From positions 597,577-661,576 of the forward strand of contig JBCBNV010000002.1 of NCBI GenBank assembly GCA_039821605.1: 64,000 bases of DNA, in the 5' to 3' direction. Made by a program: the position numbers and the translations under genes. Under the pieces are notes generated by a model. That model did no database searches, had not been told where the DNA came from, and saw nothing but the letters and a program-made list of their open reading frames with translations. Each line of letters opens with the position of its first letter. The stretch's first letter is position 1. The DNA is from CALBPI01 sp039821605 (GTDB lineage Bacteria > Pseudomonadota > Gammaproteobacteria > Steroidobacterales > Woeseiaceae). Shown here one piece after another: positions 1 to 8,484 of this stretch.

Positions 1-473
1 GGATCGCGCCCCACGACCAGCAGCGCATTCAACGCGCGCTTGAGGTGTATCGCCTCACGGGACAGCCCATCACGACCCTGCAACGTCAGTCCGGCGGGCC
101 CGACTGGCCGCGAATCGACGTGGCGCTCGTCGAGCCAGATCGGGTCGACCTGCATGCGCGCATCGGGGATCGCTTCGACGCCATGATGTCGGCGGGTTTC
201 GAGAACGAGGTTGGGACGTTGCTGGCTCGGCCGGGAGTGCATCGGGCGCTGCCCAGCCTGCGAGCTGTGGGCTATCGCCAGGTGGCGGCCTGGCTCGAAG
301 GCGAGTGCAGCCGCGAGCAGGCCGTTGCCGATGCCAAGACCGCGACGCGACGGCTTGCGAAGCGTCAATACACCTGGCTTCGAAGCATGGCCGGACTCAC
401 ATTCATGTCACCCCACGACCCCGCATTGTTGCGGCGCATCTCGACACAAATCGACGGCTTTTTGTCAAAATAG
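1..473 (+). CDS. miaA: tRNA dimethylallyltransferase, 3' part
   Basis: C-terminal part of the enzyme that transfers the dimethylallyl group to A37 of tRNAs reading UNN codons. The reading frame is open from base 3 and the 5' end lies outside the window. The visible part begins with the PHDQQRIQRALEVYRLTG block (Asp-x-Gln-Arg substrate-binding segment) typical of MiaA and ends with the LAKRQYTWLR motif of the family C-terminus. About 156 residues are present, roughly half of a normal MiaA. It sits directly upstream of hfq, as in most gammaproteobacteria, and may be cotranscribed with it. Identification is firm; only the catalytic P-loop half is unseen. Confidence 0.95.
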   Translation, partial: IAPHDQQRIQRALEVYRLTGQPITTLQRQSGGPDWPRIDVALVEPDRVDLHARIGDRFDAMMSAGFENEVGTLLARPGVHRALPSLRAVGYRQVAAWLEGECSREQAVADAKTATRRLAKRQYTWLRSMAGLTFMSPHDPALLRRISTQIDGFLSK

Positions 474-520
474 TGACTAAGATTCGGCAGTGCGGTGCAT
501 GCCGCGATGCACCATCGTTG

Positions 521-529
521 TGCTAGAAT
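521..529 (+). promoter_or_regulatory. Candidate extended -10 promoter for hfq
   Basis: TGC immediately before TAGAAT gives an extended -10 element (TGN-TAGAAT) about 115 bases before the hfq start. No good -35 hexamer is visible, which is common for extended -10 promoters. hfq often has its own promoters inside or just after miaA, which fits. Not tested beyond inspection. Confidence 0.4.
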
Positions 530-642
530 TTACTGACGCGGGTGGCGTGGCACGGCGACGCCCAGGGACGTCGAGTTTGCGGCCAAAGCGCTTGGGCCAT
601 TGCGCCGCCGCAGCAAGCGTGCAGAACAACAAGGAGAATCCT

Positions 643-885
643 ATGGCAAAGGGTCAATCACTACAGGATCCGTTCCTGAACATCCTGCGCAAGGAAAAAG
701 TCCCTGTGTCGATTTACCTCGTCAACGGGATCAAGCTGCAGGGTCAGATCGATTCGTTCGACCAATTTGTCGTGCTGCTCAAGAACAGCGTTAACCAGAT
801 GGTGTACAAGCACGCGATTTCCACGGTGGTGCCTGCACGTAACGTTCGTCTCCCCATGGGTGACGACGAAGGCGGCGCGGAGTAA
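643..885 (+). CDS. hfq: RNA chaperone Hfq
   Basis: Hfq forms a ring-shaped hexamer that pairs small RNAs with mRNAs. The protein is 80 residues. The Sm1 region (KEKVPVSIYLVNGIKLQG) and the Sm2 motif (MVYKHAISTVVPAR, containing the diagnostic YKHA) are both intact. The N-terminus MAKGQSLQDPFLN matches the family, and AAGGAG lies 6-7 bases before the ATG, so this start is preferred over upstream in-frame codons near 490. The C-terminal tail is short and acidic, unlike the long tail of E. coli Hfq. It lies between miaA and hflX, the standard arrangement. Confidence 0.98.
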   Translation: MAKGQSLQDPFLNILRKEKVPVSIYLVNGIKLQGQIDSFDQFVVLLKNSVNQMVYKHAISTVVPARNVRLPMGDDEGGAE

Positions 886-921
886 TCTGCCCCACCAACC
901 CTGAAAAAGCCGGACTGATTC

Positions 922-2232
922 ATGTTCGATCGCCCGGATAGTGGCGAGCGCGCGCTTGTCGTGCACCCCGTTTTCGCCAACGCCCAGCCCTGTGATGTGC
1001 ACGAGTTCATCGAGCTCGCCCTGTCTGCGGGTGCCGAGGTGGAAGACACGGTGATCGTGAATCGGCCCCGTCCAGAGGCGAGGCTGCTCATCGGCTCGGG
1101 CAAGGTGGCCGAGCTGGCCGAAATCGTTGCGCGACATTGCATCGAGCTCGTACTCGTAAGCCATGCGCTCACGCCAAGTCAGGAAAGAAACCTCGAGCGC
1201 GAGCTCAAGTGTCGCGTGCTGGACCGCGGCGGCCTGATCCTCGACATCTTTGCCCAGCGTGCGCGCTCGTTCGAGGGCAAGCTGCAGGTGGAGCTCGCCC
1301 AGCTCCGCCACCTGTCGACCCGGCTGATACGCGGCTGGACCCACCTGGAGCGCCAGAAGGGCGGCATCGGGTTGCGCGGACCCGGTGAGACCCAGCTCGA
1401 GACAGACCGGCGGCTCATTCGCGACCGCATCAGAAAGCTCACGTCGCGGCTTGAGAAAGTAGACCGGCAGCGTGAGCTCGGCCGCCGCAATCGCCTGCGC
1501 AACGAGGTGCCAACCGTCGCACTCGTCGGTTACACCAATGCGGGCAAGTCGACGCTGTTCAATGCGCTGACCGAGGCCGATGTCTACGCCGCCGACCAGT
1601 TGTTCGCCACGCTGGACCCGACGCTGCGCCGGCTCGAGCTCGACGACCACGTGGTTACAGTGCTCGCAGACACGGTGGGTTTCGTATCCGACCTGCCGCA
1701 CGAGCTCGTGGCGGCATTCAAGGCGACTCTGACGGAGACCCGGGAGGCCGACGTGATCCTGCAGGTCATCGACGCCAGCGACCCCGAGCGTTCGCTCCGG
1801 GAACAGCAGGTCAACGCCGTGCTCGAGGAGATCGGCGCGGGCGATGTCGAGCAGATCCGGGTGTACAATAAGATCGACGCGGCCGGACTGCCGCCCCAGG
1901 TGGCCGAGGCCAGCGAATCGCGACCCGCCGCCGTGTGGCTCTCCGCGCTGACCGGCGACGGGTTGTCGCTGCTGCGCACTGTGCTCACGCAGCGTTTCCG
2001 TCAGGACCACATCCGTGGCACGCTGCGCCTCGAATCCAGCGAGGGTGCGGTGCGGGCGCGGCTGTTCGAGATGGGCGCGGTCACCGAGGAGCGCTACGAC
2101 GAGGACGGGTATTGCTGGCTCGACATTGATATGACAGCAAAGGATTTCATGCGGATTTGCAGCCAGTCGGGCCTTGCGCCCGAACGGCTCGAACGCGAGG
2201 ACACACAAGGCGCGCAACGCGCCAGCCGCTGA
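922..2232 (+). CDS. hflX: GTPase HflX (ribosome-splitting factor)
   Basis: A 436-residue translational GTPase that binds the 50S subunit and rescues stalled ribosomes under stress. After an N-terminal HflX-specific domain and a coiled linker with the GGIGLRGPGETQLE signature, the G domain shows G1 GYTNAGKS (203-210), G3 DTVGF (from 250) and G4 NKID (316-319). A C-terminal domain of about 70 residues completes it. It follows hfq by 36 bases and precedes hflK/hflC, the standard hfl order, so cotranscription is likely. Confidence 0.97.
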   Translation: MFDRPDSGERALVVHPVFANAQPCDVHEFIELALSAGAEVEDTVIVNRPRPEARLLIGSGKVAELAEIVARHCIELVLVSHALTPSQERNLERELKCRVLDRGGLILDIFAQRARSFEGKLQVELAQLRHLSTRLIRGWTHLERQKGGIGLRGPGETQLETDRRLIRDRIRKLTSRLEKVDRQRELGRRNRLRNEVPTVALVGYTNAGKSTLFNALTEADVYAADQLFATLDPTLRRLELDDHVVTVLADTVGFVSDLPHELVAAFKATLTETREADVILQVIDASDPERSLREQQVNAVLEEIGAGDVEQIRVYNKIDAAGLPPQVAEASESRPAAVWLSALTGDGLSLLRTVLTQRFRQDHIRGTLRLESSEGAVRARLFEMGAVTEERYDEDGYCWLDIDMTAKDFMRICSQSGLAPERLEREDTQGAQRASR

Positions 2233-2322
2233 CAGCGACTGGCGGCCGCCATTGAAAAGGCTCGCCAAAGTCGCCATTTCTTCACCATTGCGGCTTCGGC
2301 TTCTGACAGGACTTCACCACAC

Positions 2323-3450
2323 ATGGCTTGGAACGAATCGGGAAACGGACAGGATCCGTGGGGCAGGCAGCGCGGCAATCAGTCGCAAAATGACCTCGAT
2401 AAGCTCATCGGCAACCTGCAACGTAAGCTCAAGCGCTCGGTATCGGGCGAAGGCGGCGACGGTAGCGGCGGCATCTTGGTGGTGCTGGGGCTCGCCGTGG
2501 CGATCTGGCTTGCGACGGGCTTCTACCGCATCGACCAGGCCGAACGCGGCCTCGAGCTGCGCTTTGGCGAGTACACGTCCCAGACGGGCGCCGGGCTGCA
2601 CTGGCATTTTCCCTATCCGATCGAGACCGTGGAGAAGGTCAACGTCTCCGTGATCGAGACCTTCGAGCAAGAGATCCCGATGCTGTCGGCCGATGAGAAC
2701 TTCGTCGTGATCAACCTGGCCGTGCAGTACCGCCGCCGCGACCCCGAGGCTTATCAGTTCAATGTTCGCAACCCGATAGACACCGTCTCGGACGTGAGCG
2801 AAAGCGCCATTCGCGAGGCCGTCGGCAAATACCCGGCTGACTTCACGCTGCTGGGCAACCGCGCGGTGGTCGCTGAGCAGACCAAAATCCTCATCCAGAC
2901 GGCGTTCGACGCCTATGAGGCTGGCGTGGAAGTCACGGCCGTAAACCTGCAGAAGGTCGATTTCCCGACTCAGGTGCAGGGGGCCGTCCAGGACGCCGTG
3001 AAAGCGCGCGAGGACAAAGAGAAGGCCAAACTCGAGGCCCAGACCTACCAGAACCAGATTATTCCCGAGGCGCGGGGCTTTGCGAAGCGCCAGGTCGAGA
3101 ACGCCGAGGCCTACAAGTCGCGCGTGATCAACGACGCCGAGGGTGACACGGCCCGATTCACGGCGCTGTTGGCCGAGTACCGCGCGGCCCCTGAGGTCAC
3201 ACGCGAGCGCCTCTACATCGACGCGATCGAATACGTCTACGCCAATTCGAGCAAGGTGTTCCTTGACGCGGACGGCGGGGGCAACCTGCTCTACCTGCCG
3301 GTGGACAAGCTCATTGACAATGCCGGGCGCAGCAATCGCGCGACGTCGGGCAGCAATGTCGGGCGACCGACGGGGCCGACCGGGAACAGTGCCTTCCCGC
3401 AGACAGAGACGCCACAGGATGTCTCGCGTGAGCGGAGGAGCCGCCGATGA
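2323..3450 (+). CDS. hflK: FtsH protease modulator HflK
   Basis: HflK and HflC form a large inner-membrane complex that surrounds and regulates the FtsH protease. This 375-residue protein has the usual Gly/Asn/Gln-rich cytoplasmic N-terminus (about 1-48), one membrane segment (about 50-67) and a periplasmic SPFH/band-7 domain, followed by a coiled region and a low-complexity Ser/Gly/Asn tail. The stop overlaps the hflC start by four bases (ATGA), indicating translational coupling. Confidence 0.97.
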   Translation: MAWNESGNGQDPWGRQRGNQSQNDLDKLIGNLQRKLKRSVSGEGGDGSGGILVVLGLAVAIWLATGFYRIDQAERGLELRFGEYTSQTGAGLHWHFPYPIETVEKVNVSVIETFEQEIPMLSADENFVVINLAVQYRRRDPEAYQFNVRNPIDTVSDVSESAIREAVGKYPADFTLLGNRAVVAEQTKILIQTAFDAYEAGVEVTAVNLQKVDFPTQVQGAVQDAVKAREDKEKAKLEAQTYQNQIIPEARGFAKRQVENAEAYKSRVINDAEGDTARFTALLAEYRAAPEVTRERLYIDAIEYVYANSSKVFLDADGGGNLLYLPVDKLIDNAGRSNRATSGSNVGRPTGPTGNSAFPQTETPQDVSRERRSRR

Positions 3451-4316
3451 ATTCAACAGTCTCTTCAGTCCTGGTCGTTCTGGGACTTATCCTCGTCGGG
3501 CTTGGTCTGACCGCGTTCACCGTCGACGAGCGCGATCACGCGATCAAGCTGCGCTTTGGTGAGATCGTCAAGAGCGACTATGAGGCAGGCCTGCACTTCA
3601 AGTTCCCGATCTACAACGAGGTCCTGAAGTTTTCGAACCAGATCCTGACCATTGCACCGCGTCCAGAGGAAATCTTGACGACCGAGAAAAAGCCGGCCAA
3701 CGTCGACTTTTTCGTGAAGTACCGCATCGCAGAGCCCGAGACGTACTACATCTCGACGCGCGGTCTCGAGAGCGTCGTGGAACAGCGTCTGCTCGAGATC
3801 ATTCGCGCGGCAATCCGCACCGAGTTTGCCAAGCGTACGATGCAGGAAGTGATCTCGCTCGAGCGTAACGAGCTCATGCAGGACATGATGACGGAAGCCT
3901 CGGCCCTGGCCAGTGAGCTCGGCATCACGCTCATCGACGTGCGCGTGAAACAGGTCGAGTTCCCCACCGAAGTGGCGACCTCCGTCTACCAGCGCATGGA
4001 AGAAGAGCGCCTGCGTATCGCTCAGCAGCTTCGCGCCGAGGGTCGAGAGGAGGCTGAGGAGCTTCGCGCCCAGGCGGATCGTGAGGCCACGGTGATTCGC
4101 TCCGAGGCCTACCGGGATGCCGAGCGCATCCGCGGTGAGGGCGACGCGCGCGCCGCAAAGATCTACGCCGACGCCTACAACGAGGACCGCGAGTTCTACG
4201 CGTTCTACCGCAGCCTGCAGGCCTACCGGCAGTCGCTGGGCAACGAGGGCGACCTGCTCGTGATCGACCCGGAAAGCGACTTCTTCCGCTACCTCAAGAA
4301 CCGCGACGGCGAATAA
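3447..4316 (+). CDS. hflC: FtsH protease modulator HflC
   Basis: Partner of HflK in the FtsH-modulating complex. It has 289 residues with a single N-terminal membrane segment (about 5-25), an SPFH domain beginning at the DERDHAIKLRFGEI stretch, and a long Glu/Arg/Ala-rich coiled coil (about 185-245). The start overlaps hflK by four bases. Length and order match the family. Confidence 0.97.
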   Translation: MNSTVSSVLVVLGLILVGLGLTAFTVDERDHAIKLRFGEIVKSDYEAGLHFKFPIYNEVLKFSNQILTIAPRPEEILTTEKKPANVDFFVKYRIAEPETYYISTRGLESVVEQRLLEIIRAAIRTEFAKRTMQEVISLERNELMQDMMTEASALASELGITLIDVRVKQVEFPTEVATSVYQRMEEERLRIAQQLRAEGREEAEELRAQADREATVIRSEAYRDAERIRGEGDARAAKIYADAYNEDREFYAFYRSLQAYRQSLGNEGDLLVIDPESDFFRYLKNRDGE

Positions 4317-4328
4317 CGGGGTGGCGCA

Positions 4329-4526
4329 GTGGAGTGGTCGCTGATTCTCATCGGCCTTGCGCTGTTCATGATCTTTGAAGGCATGATGCCGTTTGCGGCA
4401 CCGCGCGCCTGGCGGCGTGCCGTGGCCCAGCTCGCGTCGATGCCCGACAGTGGCATTCGCACCGTCGGTGGCATCATCATGTTCCTGGGCGTCGTACTCC
4501 TCGTCACCGTGACGGGGGCGCGCTAG
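4329..4526 (+). CDS. DUF2065 (YjeT-like) small membrane protein
   Basis: A 65-residue protein with two predicted membrane helices (about 4-20 and 46-62) and a central MPFAAPRAWRR segment typical of the DUF2065/YjeT family. It starts with GTG 12 bases after hflC. The family is regularly found between hflC and purA in gammaproteobacteria, and its function is not established. Confidence 0.85.
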   Translation: MEWSLILIGLALFMIFEGMMPFAAPRAWRRAVAQLASMPDSGIRTVGGIIMFLGVVLLVTVTGAR

Positions 4527-4561
4527 GCCCGCCACGCAACAACAAATAACGGTACGAGAAG

Positions 4562-5857
<1,296 letters not shown>

Positions 5858-5872
5858 CCGCGCCCGTCGCCC

Positions 5873-6946
5873 GTGAGCGCACTGCCCCAGTCGCTTGCTG
5901 TGCGCGCCGGTCCCGCGGCGCGCGCCCACATCGAGAAGAACGGCTTTGACCCGGCCGATGTGCGCATGATGGTGGGCGCGTCGGGCGGGGCCAAGTGGCT
6001 CGTGCTGGCCGGCCTGGATCGCGCACTCGTTCGTGAGGTCGTGCCGAAATACACGGCCCCGGTTCATCTGCTGGGCTCGTCAATCGGCGCCTGGCGGTTC
6101 AGCTGTTATGCGCAGAACCATCCCATGGCCGCGCTCGAACGATTCGAGCACGCCTACCTCACGCAGACCTACAGCGAGAAGCCGGACCGCGAAGAAATCA
6201 CGCGCGTCAGCCGCGCGATTCTCGAGAATGTGATCGGTGAATCGGGTGCCGAGGAAATCGTGAATCACCCGGTGTTCCGCTCGCACATCATGGTCAATCG
6301 CGCGCGCCACCTGACCGCCAGCGAACACCCCTTGCCCCTGGCGGCAGGGCTCACGGCCGCGATGCTTGCCAACAAGTTATCGCGCAAGGCACTGGGTGCG
6401 TTCTTCGTGCGCACGCTCGTGCACGACCCGCGCGAGCGCGCGCCGTTTTACGACGTGGACGACCTGCCGATCGAGCATGTTGCCCTGTCCGCCGACAATG
6501 TCGCACCCGCGGTGCTGGCGTCGGGCGCGATTCCGTTTGTGCTCTCGGGCGTCAAGCCGTTGCCGGGTGCGCGGCCGGGCACGTATCGGGACGGTGGCAT
6601 TACGGACTACCACTTTGACGTGCCGCTGTCCTGCGACTCGGGCATTACGCTCTACCCGCATTTCTACGAACACCTCGTGCCGGGCTGGTTCGACAAGCGC
6701 CAGCCCTCGCGCAAGCCGCGCCCCGAGTACCTCGACCGGGTGCTCTTGCTGGCGCCGTCGCAGGAATTCGTCTCGCGTTTGCCGGGTGGCCGTATTCCCG
6801 ACCGCAACGACTTCCGCCGTCTCGACGAGGCCAGGCGGCTTGCCAACTGGCGGCGCGTCGTTGCCGAGACCGAGCGACTCGGCGATGCGTTCCTGGAGCT
6901 GGTGGCACGCGAGTCGCTGGGCGCCGTGGTGCAGCCCATCGCGTGA
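5873..6946 (+). CDS. Patatin-like phospholipase family protein
   Basis: A probable lipid acyl hydrolase of the patatin fold, 357 residues. The oxyanion-hole glycine stretch (ASGGAKW), the nucleophile elbow G68-S-S70-I-G72 and the catalytic-dyad motif D240-G-G are present, giving an intact Ser70/Asp240 pair. There is no signal peptide, so it is probably cytoplasmic. The GTG start lies 15 bases after purA. Substrate unknown. It converges on the next gene, leaving 21 bases between stops. Confidence 0.8.
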   Translation: MSALPQSLAVRAGPAARAHIEKNGFDPADVRMMVGASGGAKWLVLAGLDRALVREVVPKYTAPVHLLGSSIGAWRFSCYAQNHPMAALERFEHAYLTQTYSEKPDREEITRVSRAILENVIGESGAEEIVNHPVFRSHIMVNRARHLTASEHPLPLAAGLTAAMLANKLSRKALGAFFVRTLVHDPRERAPFYDVDDLPIEHVALSADNVAPAVLASGAIPFVLSGVKPLPGARPGTYRDGGITDYHFDVPLSCDSGITLYPHFYEHLVPGWFDKRQPSRKPRPEYLDRVLLLAPSQEFVSRLPGGRIPDRNDFRRLDEARRLANWRRVVAETERLGDAFLELVARESLGAVVQPIA

Positions 6947-6967
6947 CGCGGGCGTCAGGCGCGGGCG

Positions 6968-7918
6968 TCAAGCCGTGCGGCCGGCCCCCACGGCGTCCGC
7001 CGCCGGCGGCGCCTCGCGGTCGATCTTGCCGATGGGTGCCGCGCGGCGTGTGGGCACGGGCAGGCCCGTTTCCCGCTCAGCGAGCAGCACATGCAGCGCC
7101 TGTACGTCGTCGTTCATAAAGGCGTCGCGCGCCGTGCGCCAGCCTTGCAGCATCACCACGTCGCTGACACCCACCACGAGCAGTCCGTCGCCGCGATTGT
7201 CGTCGATGCGCCAGCCCGGCACGCAGAGCACGCCGCGCAGGCGCAGGACGCGGCCGAAGGGCTTGCTCAAATCGTGTTGCAGCGTCGCGATGTGGCGCTG
7301 CACCGCCGCCTCGTCGATGTAGCGCAGCTCGTCGCCCAGCCGCAGTTGGCGGCCGTTGCGGCGCAGCAAACCGTCCCCTCGGGCGCGTGATACGTCGGCG
7401 ATGATGATGGCGAAGGCGCCCTGGTTGCCCACAAGGACGTGATCAATGGCGGTGCCTTTACCGTCGTTAACGTCATGAAAGACGCGGTCGCGCTCGCCGC
7501 CAATGGCGCCCAGTGCCTGAGCGACGCGGCGACGCGTGTCGCGGTAGCGCGAGAGTTTGCGCGCGCGGCGCAGCAACAGGAGCATGCGCAGCGAGAGTCC
7601 GAACAGGAGTGCCAGGGCGATCACTGCGGCCGTCGCCGGTTGCCAGATCGGCTGGCCCGTGAGCGTCGCTGCCACGGCGGCGGCCGTGACGCCGGCGACG
7701 ATGGCGGCGGCACAGGCCAGCGCGTCGGCCAGGGCCCGGCGACGCGCGCGGACAAAGCGGTTCCCGGGCTCGCGCAGCAGCGGCTTTTGGGCCTTGCGGC
7801 CCCAGGGTAGCCGCGCTGCGAACCACGCCACGCCCACGCAGCATTCAGCCGCCAGCGCCACGGCGACAGCCGCAATGGCTGCGAAGGCGGGCGGGCCGAG
7901 CTGGGCAAAGTCGGGCAT
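6968..7918 (-). CDS. Membrane protein with NERD-like domain
   Basis: A 316-residue protein with one N-terminal membrane segment (about 10-32), two more (about 68-115), then a soluble part. The soluble part contains IDHVLVGNQGAFAIIIADV, which resembles the nuclease-related domain (NERD) signature. The usual NERD core ends in a conserved Glu-x-Lys pair; here the equivalent positions read IADV, so nuclease activity is doubtful. A later segment has the RGVLCVPGW pattern seen in NERD proteins. It could be a degenerate NERD protein that has kept only the fold. Function unknown. Confidence 0.55.
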   Translation of the reverse strand: MPDFAQLGPPAFAAIAAVAVALAAECCVGVAWFAARLPWGRKAQKPLLREPGNRFVRARRRALADALACAAAIVAGVTAAAVAATLTGQPIWQPATAAVIALALLFGLSLRMLLLLRRARKLSRYRDTRRRVAQALGAIGGERDRVFHDVNDGKGTAIDHVLVGNQGAFAIIIADVSRARGDGLLRRNGRQLRLGDELRYIDEAAVQRHIATLQHDLSKPFGRVLRLRGVLCVPGWRIDDNRGDGLLVVGVSDVVMLQGWRTARDAFMNDDVQALHVLLAERETGLPVPTRRAAPIGKIDREAPPAADAVGAGRTA

Positions 7919-8071
7919 CGGGGTTCCTCGGTTAACGGGCCTAAGCTAGCGTGCTGGCGCGGTTTTTGGCGTGACGACAGTCACAGACGGCCCCGCTGGC
8001 GCGCGTCTCGAGGCGGGATTTTGCCGTCGTCCTGCGTTACGCTTCGAGGCCGCGCAATAATCGGAGCCCCG

Positions 8072-8392
8072 ATGAATCTCGACGACCTGTTCTCGCGCCT
8101 GCCTGAGGCGCTCAACACGACCAACGCCAATGGCGTCAACGCGACCATCCAGTTCAACACGTCCACACCGCGCCACGTCACGGTCCGGGACGGCGCTGCA
8201 GCAGTCCACGACGGCACGGCCAGCGACTACACCGTTGCGGTCACGATGGCCGACGACGATCTCGTCTCCATGCTCTCGGGGCAGCTCGACGGCATGACGG
8301 CGTTCATGACGGGCAAGCTCAAGATCGACGGCGACCTGATGTTCGCGCAGCGCATTGTGACGCTGTTCGACGCCTCAAAGCTCCGGGACTGA
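8072..8392 (+). CDS. SCP2 sterol-binding domain protein
   Basis: A 106-residue single-domain protein of the SCP2 lipid-binding fold. It shows the family pattern of a central TVAVTMADDDLVSMLSG helix region, then MTGKLKIDGDLMFAQRI, which corresponds to the conserved G-K-L-K-I-x-G-D motif. The ATG at 8072 has a GGAG-like site about 7 bases upstream and the right SCP2 N-terminus; the longer in-frame start at 8021 is rejected. It probably carries or binds a hydrophobic ligand in the cytoplasm. Confidence 0.8.
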   Translation: MNLDDLFSRLPEALNTTNANGVNATIQFNTSTPRHVTVRDGAAAVHDGTASDYTVAVTMADDDLVSMLSGQLDGMTAFMTGKLKIDGDLMFAQRIVTLFDASKLRD

Positions 8393-8484
8393 GCCGACGC
8401 GCCACACCGCTGCACGGTTTTGTGCGGCGCTTTCACTGACGACTGCGGGCGCTGGGAGCCCGCCGCAAGATGGGGAATCCACTC

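Noticed and set aside
661..2277. 538-codon open frame on the minus strand across hfq and hflX
   Set aside because: Antisense shadow of strongly conserved genes; Arg/His/Leu-rich composition typical of GC-rich antisense frames.
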